A DNA stretch of 64,000 nucleotides from Chaetorhynchus papuensis (taxonomy: Eukaryota; Chordata; Aves; Passeriformes; Rhipiduridae), in contig VWYX01000012.1 in assembly GCA_013396525.1 (NCBI GenBank), positions 2,729,470 to 2,793,469 on the forward strand, in the 5' to 3' direction. How positions within the stretch are numbered: position 1 is the stretch's first letter; every line of letters begins with the position of its first letter. Below are positions 55,501-64,000 of the stretch, one piece after another. Both the position numbers and the translations under genes were made by a program. The notes under the pieces were generated by a model. The model was not told the origin of the DNA and searched no databases. It was given only the letters and a program-made list of their open reading frames with translations.

Positions 55501-57469
55501 GCTGCTTTACAAAGAGGGCTTATTTTTGTGAGGAGAGCATAGGTGTAGCTCACGATCTTCTTTTCCTGACTACATCCCTTGCACTGAAAACTGAGAGAAG
55601 GAAAATACCTTGTTACAGATGAACAGGAGCTGGGGTTTGATATGGCACAACACAAAGAAATGTGATTTCCTACTGTGCTAGGTTTGTGTGGCCTCTGCTA
55701 GATTTTAAGATCTTATTTTGACCAACTTTTATTTTCCAAGACAAAGCTGAAGCTCTTACAGTTTTGTGCCTTCTGCTGCTTCCCTCAACTTGCAGGGAAG
55801 AAAAACATGTGAAAATGGAGGTGGTTTGGCTTCACTTGTTACAAAGCCCCAAAATAATATTTTGTGCCTTACGCACCAAATGCTTAAAATCCTGTTTTGG
55901 AGTTCACATTAAATAATAGGCAATATGGCAATACATAGAAGGTAAAAATGGAAAATCCAGTGTCAAATACATCCTTTTTAAAGTATAGCATAAGCTGTAG
56001 GGATGTGATTGTTTAGGATAGGGATGTCCATAGGGTGTAGTAGCCATGCTATGTGGATGAAACCAGTTGGGGTAGTTAGAGCTCCTTGGCATGTTATGTT
56101 GGATATTTAGTGATTTGGGAAGCTGAAGTGAAATCCTCAGCAGAAGAAATTCAAGAATTGCCAGAAACATCATCTAATCCATGAAAAACATAGCTAATGC
56201 TCTCAGTTTTTGCATAAGAAGCACCTGGATGATTTGGCCACATGCAGCATGGAAGGGAGCCCTGGCCTGAGCTGAGACCTGGGGCTGCTGGGCGCTTCAC
56301 CTGGGGTGCTCTGAGGAGAGCTGCTGCCTTGCAGAGCAAAACTGGGCACCAGGAAATGAACTGGTGATGAGTGAAGGGAGCAGACATCTCTGGTGTGCCG
56401 CAGCATTCTCTGTCTGGCAAACACCTAGGACAGGGATCTCCATCTGGCATGGGCTTAGGCCTCGAGGAGTGGCTGCTGCCACAGGAACCACAGTCCCTCC
56501 GAGCCTTCTGCCGGGATTAAACCCAGGACAGCCCCATTGTGGGCTCTGATGTCGAGCTCTTTGTCCTCACAACCCATCACCTGCACTGCTGCTGTGTCCT
56601 GTCTAACATCCCTATTACAGCTTCAGAACGTGGCTTAAACATTATGCTGCAGTCTGCTTCCAGATGCTCAGAGTGATAAAAAAGGGAGTAAGGATTTTAC
56701 CCATCTTTGGGGAAGCAATGTGTGCAATTGAGGGTCACAGCAGCCGGTCTGAGCCTCGCAGGGCTCAGCTTTGTATTCAGATGCATTGGCCTGCGAGCTG
56801 CAGACATTCCAGATACTTGTGTTCGTTTTGGCTGTATCCAGGCACGCACTCACAAAGAGCAAGATGCGTGCAGTGAAGTATAAATCCCGTCCTCTAATGA
56901 CTCAAAGCACTGTTGTGTGCGCATACATGCTTAACAGATTGTATAATTAGCTGGCTTTGTAAGCTAGCAGCATGTATGATTCTCCAGTAGCTCCCTAAAA
57001 ATCCTGTGTGGTGTCGGGAGTGCATGCGGGTCCTTAAGCTTCTTGTATCCATGCAGTGATGACTGCTGGGCATACCAGAGGGGGCTGCATCCCCTGTGCC
57101 CGGAGGAGAAGGGCTTCCGAGGCCCAGTGCCACCACCTCTGCCTTTCCCTGAGCCCTGGGCTGGCAGCGGCTCTTCCCCTTTGGCTGCTGGCTGGTTTGG
57201 CTGGCTGCTCTGGGCGGTGGGCACAGGGGCTGTCCCTAAGGCAGTCCCCACGCAGTGCCCTTGAAGACAGGCTCAGCAGATGGTGCAGCCAAGTGCTTCA
57301 GCGTGCCCAGCCTGAGCTACCGCTGAGCCCCTCTCCTGGCCCGTGAGTTTGATTAGGCGTAGGCCCAGACTGGAACCTGGTTTTATTGGGAATACTTAAT
57401 TCAGAAGTGTTAATCGTGGCGGTCACAAAGCTCACTGCAGAGCTCTCCCAGCCCTGCAGGACAGGGACA
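40551..57469 (+). other. WWC1: WWC1 intron 1, first part
   Basis: Opens with donor 'gtgggcgg'. No plus-strand frame encodes the start of WWC1 exon 2 (a Tyr-Thr-Lys-Pro-Leu stretch leading to WW domain 2). After the CpG island, composition falls to typical intron levels. It holds a 12-nt poly(G) at 45399-45410, a (CTG)6 at about 46144-46161 and a probable MIR fragment at 47.76 kb. No CR1 copy and no RNA gene recognised. Confidence 0.85.
47761..47835 (+). repeat. Probable MIR-type SINE fragment
   Basis: The text 'tctcatagaggtgctgtagg' followed by 'gattaattagtt' and 'aaaaagtgcttt' matches the middle and tail of MIR (CTCATAGGGTTGTTGTGAGGATTAA...AAAGTGCTTT). Short and diverged, so less certain than the copy at 1.4 kb. 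Confidence 0.5.
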
Positions 57470-57860
57470 GAGGTGCTGCTGCCCCGGGAGCAGAGCGGGT
57501 GCCGGCAGAGGGAAGCTGGGCTGTGCTGCCGCGAGGAATGCGACAGGTTGTGCCGGTGTCCGGGAGACGCCGAGGGTGGGAGCAGCACCGGGGCCCAGGG
57601 CTGCGTGCTTGGGATTTCATTGGAGCCGGGGAGGAGCGGGCAGGGGAGCGAACATGACCTTGAAAATCCTTATCGAGATGAAAAGGTGCAGTGAGGGAGC
57701 ACATTCCTCCGCGCACAGCGCCCGGCCGGCCGGGCTGACAGCGAGCGCTGCGGCTGCACGGCCCCGGCCACGGCTCCGGGAGATGCTTTCCCACAGCCCG
57801 GCTGTCCCCCCGAGGGCTGCCGTGAATCGAAGGGATCGGCTTCTGGAGTTGACGGTTTCT
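57470..57860. promoter_or_regulatory. CpG-rich patch inside WWC1 intron 1
   Basis: About 390 nt with dense CpG, heaviest at 57,690-57,840 (roughly 19 CpG in about 145 nt by eye), standing out from CpG-poor surroundings. Candidate alternative WWC1 promoter, intragenic non-coding RNA promoter or enhancer CpG island. Possible donors follow at 57,684 and 57,970 ('ggcaggtgaag'), but no exon can be asserted. Confidence 0.5.
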
Positions 57861-60800
57861 GTGCATTTATAAGTAATGATGAGTCCGAAGGCGGTAGCAA
57901 GGCGGGCTCTGGCAGCTGGAGGAGATGGGCCACTTGAGAGGACCGGGTTTAATTATGATTCCGTGGCAGGTGAAGCTCATCTATGAGTTTGGTGCCCAGA
58001 AATCTGGTGAGCAGCCAGACAGCTCATCACAACCAGCAAGGGGGGCTGTGGTTTTCCCCGGTGCTGCTTCTGTTCCTGACACTCCTCTGTCCCTGGCACG
58101 CTGTCCATTGCTGAGTCCCTGTAACCCAGTTGGGAATGCACTGGTCAGAACGGTCTGGGTGCTGCTCCGCTCTGCTGCTGAACTGAAGCAGCTTGTGGGA
58201 GGGCTTGGAGGGTGCAGAGCTGCTGGACTGGGAAGAGGAGCAAGGAAAAAACTGTGTAGGTTGTAAGGTGGGAGAGATGCTTTTTACAGAAGCAGCAAAC
58301 CATTAGCCTGGCTCAGTTGCAGATGTCTTTGTGCTGTGGATCCAACACAATTCTCCCTCTCTGCCCTGTGCTAGCACGTGTACTTGTACAGTCATATGCT
58401 AATTCAGGTTAAATAACTGCGTCTTCTAGAAACTGATCTTTTTCTAAGATGCTTTTTGGGTGCTTCTAATCCTGAAGCATGTCCCAGGAAAGTGACACTG
58501 TACAGATAAAGCAATCCTTGCAGTGCAAAAAAGTAATCAACACTTACTACTATGGATATGTGCTGTAAAATGAAAAACGCTCCATTCCTGAAGAAATCTT
58601 AAGTATTGTTACAGCTTGACTGTAACTGTGGCACTTTGGTTGCTGAGGCTGCATTGCAGCTTTGGAAGCAGATACTTAAAATTCATTGGTTTGTGGTGTT
58701 TTTTTTTTTTTCCTCTTGACAAGGATAGAATAAAACCTGTCTTTCTCCATGGCTATAGGAGCATACCCTTGTATACTGTGTGTTTTTTGTTGAAGGAATT
58801 CAGGCATTTACTGTTGTCTTCTATAATTCCTTTCTAAATGCTTAGCTTAGAGCATTTGCATAAAACATTATCTCACTTAAGAAATTCAGATTTTTTTTCA
58901 GTTTTAGAGGATCTAGGTGTGTACCAGGAATTTGGATGTGTATTAATGACCTTGGGACATTTGTTTTTAGGTCCTGTGGAATGGTGTGGCCTCAGCCCAG
59001 GGGAGGTGGAACTTGCCCCTGCTGACAGGGGCAGTCCCATTGCTGTAGTACATGAAGACTCATTTATTTCCCTGTCGAGTGAGATGAATCAGCTTGCTGA
59101 GGAGGGCAATGAGTAGTCTTGCCACCACCTCTGATGTTCCTGTGGAAATAATATTTGTTCCTGTTGAGTGGCAGAGTTGTCAGGGTTGGTGCAGGCTGGC
59201 ATGTGCTGTATCTAGTGGGGTTACAGAGAATGTGCTGCATGTCCAGAGCCTGCTTCTAAACAAAGCACAGGATGGTGTGAACATACCTTTTCTGTCAAAG
59301 CTGGTGGCCTTGCTGGCCAGCTTCTTCATTGCTCTGAGCTTCATGCCATGGCTTCAGTTTTTGTTTTCCACAATACTTGATTAAGACAACTCTGGCATCT
59401 CTGGCCTTTTTCTTTGGGGTTATCTGGCTTGTAAAGCTGGGATGAAATGCAATTTGTTTGTTGGGATTCACCTCCTTCACTTTTTAACGTGGAGCAGTTA
59501 GGTAGTGAAGCTGGCGTCTCTGCTGTCAGACGAGCCAGGAGCTTGACTGAGGCACGTACCTACTACATACGCGTGGGAGAAGGGGAGTACAGAGATAGGA
59601 AAAAGACACAAACAATCTGTGGGATTAACCACCTTTGCCAGGGCACACTGGAAAGAGGAATATTGTTCCTTTGGAAGGAAGGAGGGTCCTGTGCTCTTGG
59701 TCATAAACTTAAGTAAAATAGTAGCTAAATATTACTAATGAGACTGTGTAAGGTGTGTCTCTGACACATACCTGGAGCATGAAGTGTGAGCAGCAGTGAT
59801 GAAGTGATATGTACGCTGAGTCTTTGCTCAGTGAAAAGAAATGCTGCCTGTTTTGAACCAAGGAATAACTAAAAAACCAAATCCTCAGCTGGCTCGTGCC
59901 ATTTCTGAGCTGGCAGAAGGACTGTTAAATGGGCTTTGAACTACCTAAGGTAGGTGGGAAAGGGGAATGCAGGAGAGCAAGTGGCATTATAACTTCCATG
60001 TTAACACAAATTTGATCTGTTGGCAAAATATATTCATAGTGGATCATTAAAAATAAACCATGTTTGTAAGAGTAAATCAATCAAACTCACTTGGTGATGC
60101 AAATCTCACCTTTGCTGTCCTCAGATGCGTGAGCAGCCTTCAATAGTTGTTGATTTGTATCGACTCCCTTGCAATGTGTGAAGTACTGAGCTATGTTTAG
60201 TGTTTTGTACTGTTCTGCCTATAAACACAGTTTGGCATGATTTTTTTTTTGTGGCTTAACTACATGGTAAATCAAGGCTTTGTTAGTTTGAATGAAAAAG
60301 ATACTAAACCTATTAATTTTATACTCTTACCTTCTAATTCTACATCTCCTAAAGCTTTACTCCACAAGGTTGTTCTGGACATTTGTTCTTGTTCTGACAT
60401 TTCTGTTCATTTTTATACGGTATGGCTTTTCAGGGTCTGAGAACACATTGCCTCAACACTTACAGGAACAGTGGTAGGTCGTAAAGCTCATATTGTGAAT
60501 TCCAAGTGCTTCTGTGCTTCAGCAGTGCTGCATTGATGAGTTGAGGGCTGCGCAGCCGGGGCTTTCTCTTTGGATCAGAAGTGAGTTGCCATCCTTTCTT
60601 TTCCAAAGGCTCTCCTCGGTGCTAACTCACAAGGCTGAGTCTATTGAGACAGTTTTGGTTTGCCCCTCTTGAAGGAATGGCATGGATTGCAGTCTGCAGG
60701 GCTGTGCTTATGCTCAGGTAAGTATTCTGTATCTTGAATTCATAGTTGCTTTTCAAGCAGAAGGATTTTTGTTCTTCTGTGTTCTCCACTGCTCTGACAT

Positions 60801-63800
60801 CATCTTGACCAGGCATCTCCTCTGATTCTTGCAGGCAGCCAGAAATACCTGGTACTGCTGAGGTTCCAGTGGCATTGCAAGGGCCATTGAAGATCTGAGT
60901 GCCCTGAGACCCCCTGGGGGGGTTCCTGTGACTTGGTAGTTTCTCTGTGCAGCAGGGTTCTGCTCTATGTGGCTAGGATTTCTGAGGTGACAGGCTGATG
61001 TCAGGTCAGAGCCATGCAGTGATGTTTTCAGAACTAGGCATTGCTTAAAGAGCTGAGTGGCTGCAGCTGATCTGACTTAGGGCAAGGAGCAGAAGGTGCT
61101 GTGGTGATGCCCTGCTGCTTGCCTAGACTGTGTTCTGCAAGGGTGCAGACCAGAGAGCCTGCTAACATTGCTGTTTGGGATTGGGACCATCAAACATCTC
61201 TGTAACTCAGTCAGAACATTTGTAATGCAGAAATAGCAAGCAGGCAGCCCTGCCTAAGCTGCTGTATGGATGAGCAATTAGCCCAGTGCTAGCAGGAGGT
61301 GAGCCAGGGAGCAGCATGCGAACCATGTGCATGTAAAACAAACTCCTGTGCTTCGCTTGTCCTTTCCAAATAGGTTTCCATACTAGCAGTGCTTGTTGTC
61401 TGCACTGGGGAGATTAGATGAGTCCAGTGATGCCATCCTAGGGTTGTCTATTGTCACTTCAAATGGCATGTGAATAAAGGGCCCAGGAGCTGACAGTGTC
61501 GCAGGAAGCATTTGCTGTTCACAGATAGAACATGCTGGTGAGAAGTACAGCAGCATGCTTTTCTTCTGAAAGAATTCAGGTTTGTAATCCCTGTACCTGA
61601 AGCATAAATTCAGTGTCTGATGAAGCCCAGTTGTGGAGTGAATCCCAAATCTGTTCCCCATCATCCCTGTCCGTACGGTCAGCCCAGTGCTCACTGCACT
61701 GCACGTGTTCCTGCATGCTGAGGTAGGGCAGTTGTTCCATACTTACCTCCTTGTTGAGATCCCAAATATTTATCTTTTTTTGACAATAGCTATTGGTTCC
61801 CTGCTCTAGGAGCTGTACTGTGGGGGGAGTTTGTCCTATACACCTCCTTATCTTGAGGCATCTTGCCAATATAAACTGCTGCCACCCACACTAGGCAGCC
61901 TTTCAGGGAAGTGGGAATGCAGGCTGTGAGAGCAGAGACGAGCCTTCCAGTTCATAATCTCCCAAATATGTCAGGGAACTAGTCTGACTGCTCTGGATGC
62001 TTGGTAGGCAATTTACCCCATACTCTGAAGTGACCGGTCCCCTTATTCAAGAACGGTTGAGCTTCCAAGTGAAGAGAAAGCTGACTTGTTTTTAGTTAAT
62101 CTACTCAGGCTGTGCAGGTGGCAAGGTTGCTTCTCATCCTAGAAGATCTGAAAGCAAACTTAAAAACCAATTTCAGCTACTTAAAATTAAAGATGTTTGA
62201 ATTAGTTGCATGGTTAAATTCCAACTCTTGCATGCTTTTAATTCAGTAGTGTTGTACTGTTCTCATCAAGTTGTACCTTACTCTTTATATCTTTTCTGCT
62301 TAATTGGTTCAGGAAAGCATGCAGGATATAGAGGCTGGCAGGCAAGTTAATGTTGTGAGAAGCCTCATCTCCCATTTCCTGACTTTTTAACCTTGAACTA
62401 TCCCAGGAATTTTTGCATTTGAGTGGTTAAGAAGGTATGACTGACCTCCTGCTTGCAGAACCGGTTTGTTAATCACTGGGAATGATCTAAAATCTGCAAG
62501 TGGTTTTTGATAGCCTTCTCCTTGCAAATAACTTAGTTGTTCTTTGCTTCCAGAGGTAAATGATCTGTACTGAAAAGAAATACACAGGCAAACAGGCGGT
62601 CAGTGTGTGCAAAGTAGGGCTTGTAAAAGTGCAAGCCTTTTCAGACGTGGATAGAACAAGCAAGCAGCTGACTGTACTGGTGTTCTGGGTATACTTTTTG
62701 TGCCTGATGGGGTCATAAAGTGTGTATTATATAGCTTAATGCTTCTGTGAATCTATTTGACTAATAGAAATGTATTGCTATTAAAGGTAAAAATGCATTT
62801 GTGTTCAGAATACCTAAAATAGAGACTGGTGCCTGACTTTCAGGTGTCTTTGGTGTCTCCTGATCTCTTTTGTGGAGAATCTACTTGGGCAGTATGTGAC
62901 TAATTTCAGTATAAAAGAAGAATTTGGATGTTACCTGCCCATGTGAAAGCAGTAGAGGGTCTACTTGGCAAATTACACACAGCTCAAGATCACCTTAACG
63001 AGGTACAGAGGTTACCCTCATGGCCTGGCCAAAGAACATCATTGAGTTCTTGAGTGTCAATAGATATGTTTAAAATTTTGATAGCTTGGAAAATAAGCTC
63101 TGAAGATAGATGTTGGACTTGCTTATCCTAGAGGTGGCCCAAAGCATGAAGCATCAGGGGCCAGGAGGAAACACAAGATGAAAGAGGTCTTCGGGAGGCT
63201 GAGAAGATGCTCAATAACCACGGCAACGAAGGCAACCACTTCTGAAAAGCAAACAGCTCTGCAGTTTGAGTAGATGTGTTGTTTATTTTAAGCCATTTCT
63301 CGTGGTAATATTTCTGTTGTAGTTTAAGCAAATTTGTTTGGTTTATACTTACCGCCTCAAATACACTGTTTTTCTCAGACTTGACCCCATTTTACCATAA
63401 GAGTCTAATTCCGTTCTCACTTATCCTTTATCACAGCAAGACCAGGACCACACACTGGCAGCCAGTGAAATGACATGTGTTTGAGGCAACTATAAGTTTA
63501 AGGTGACTGGGCCTTTGTGTGGGTCTTGGCATAATGTCTGCCTTCCAAAACTTTGAAATGTCGTATTTGATCGCTCATTAGACTCCTTGGAGTATACTTT
63601 TGACATTTGTGGTCACTTCTTAGAAGCTTCTCCTTGTTACCTGGCAAGCACATTCCTGTTCCTGGTTCCCCTCTGCTAATGGTGGTCCTGAATTGGGCCT
63701 TTCTGCTCCTCTGGGTGTATAGGTCTCCCCCTCCAACTGCCCTGCAGCTGGTGAGGTTTTGGTGCAACTGAGGTGTCACTTGGCCTGGAGCTGCCTGCTG

Positions 63801-64000
63801 TGTCACTGCTGAGGATCCTGGCTGTTAGGGGTGAGCTGTTCCCATTGCCTCTTCCCTAAACTGCTGTTGGAGTAGGAATCCAAGAGAGCGTTTCGTCATG
63901 CACGGGTGTGTGGAGATGGGGGGAGAAAAGCTTTGCCAGCAAGATCATAAAACAGGACCTCTTCATGGCCACCCCTCCAGCCTCCAAAGGCAATCCTCCC
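57861..64000 (+). other. WWC1: WWC1 intron 1, continuing past the window end
   Basis: Ordinary intronic sequence. Open frames (for example 58838-59116 plus, and 61383-61694 and 61576-61869 minus) are within what chance gives and I recognise none. No repeat family identified by eye. Confidence 0.75.

Noticed and set aside
58838..59116. 92-codon plus-strand frame with protein-like composition in WWC1 intron 1
   Set aside because: No known domain, and one such frame is expected by chance in 64 kb.
61383..61869. Two overlapping minus-strand frames of about 100 codons, considered as a decayed retroelement
   Set aside because: No retroviral or LINE motif recognised, no LTR or poly(A) seen; length within chance.

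Overview
This window comes from a vertebrate, most likely a bird. It carries the 3' part of the teneurin-2 gene (TENM2) and the first coding exon of WWC1 (KIBRA), both on the plus strand and in the TENM2-WWC1 order known from human chromosome 5q. The avian (or at least sauropsid) assignment rests on three CR1 LINE fragments, very compact spacing between the two genes, and no mammalian Alu, L1 or B1 sequence. Species cannot be told. Everything here is from reading the sequence; no alignment or search was run.

Positions 1 to about 28,100 hold the last nine coding exons of TENM2 (2970-3202, 4656-4810, 5305-6179, 12404-12579, 14147-14382, 19348-19644, 20525-22139, 24805-24935, 26205-26966). All have GT/AG borders and mutually compatible phases. 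Together they encode the C-terminal ~1,493 residues: the end of the NHL beta-propeller, the YD-repeat barrel, the RHS core motif, the linker helix and the Tox-GHH-derived C-terminus containing the TCAP peptide. A ~1.1 kb 3' UTR ends at an AATAAA at 28077. The introns hold two CR1 fragments, an ancient MIR-type SINE, a 20-copy TGGA microsatellite and AT-rich sequence that looks like candidate conserved non-coding DNA.

Positions 28,100 to 37,850 are intergenic, with a decayed antisense CR1 (33.77-34.5 kb) and a CpG-rich patch (34.7-35.45 kb). The most interesting item follows. On the minus strand, between 39,398 and 38,457, three phase-matched exon candidates with usable splice sites join into a ~128-residue open frame: an ATG with A at -3, a short coiled-coil-like segment, an acidic Trp-rich stretch and a 23-residue C-terminal hydrophobic helix ending at the stop. 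It would be a small tail-anchored membrane protein transcribed head-to-head with WWC1 from the same CpG island. I recognise no family, and human annotation as I know it has no gene between TENM2 and WWC1.

A CpG island (about 39.43-40.76 kb, broken by a 91-base assembly gap) contains the WWC1 promoter and exon 1, which encodes the first WW domain (40432-40550). The remaining 23.4 kb is WWC1 intron 1. I find no further WWC1 exon there, only an internal CpG-rich patch near 57.5-57.85 kb that could be an alternative promoter, and a probable second MIR fragment. TENM2 and WWC1 are not known to act in one pathway; their adjacency is ancestral synteny.
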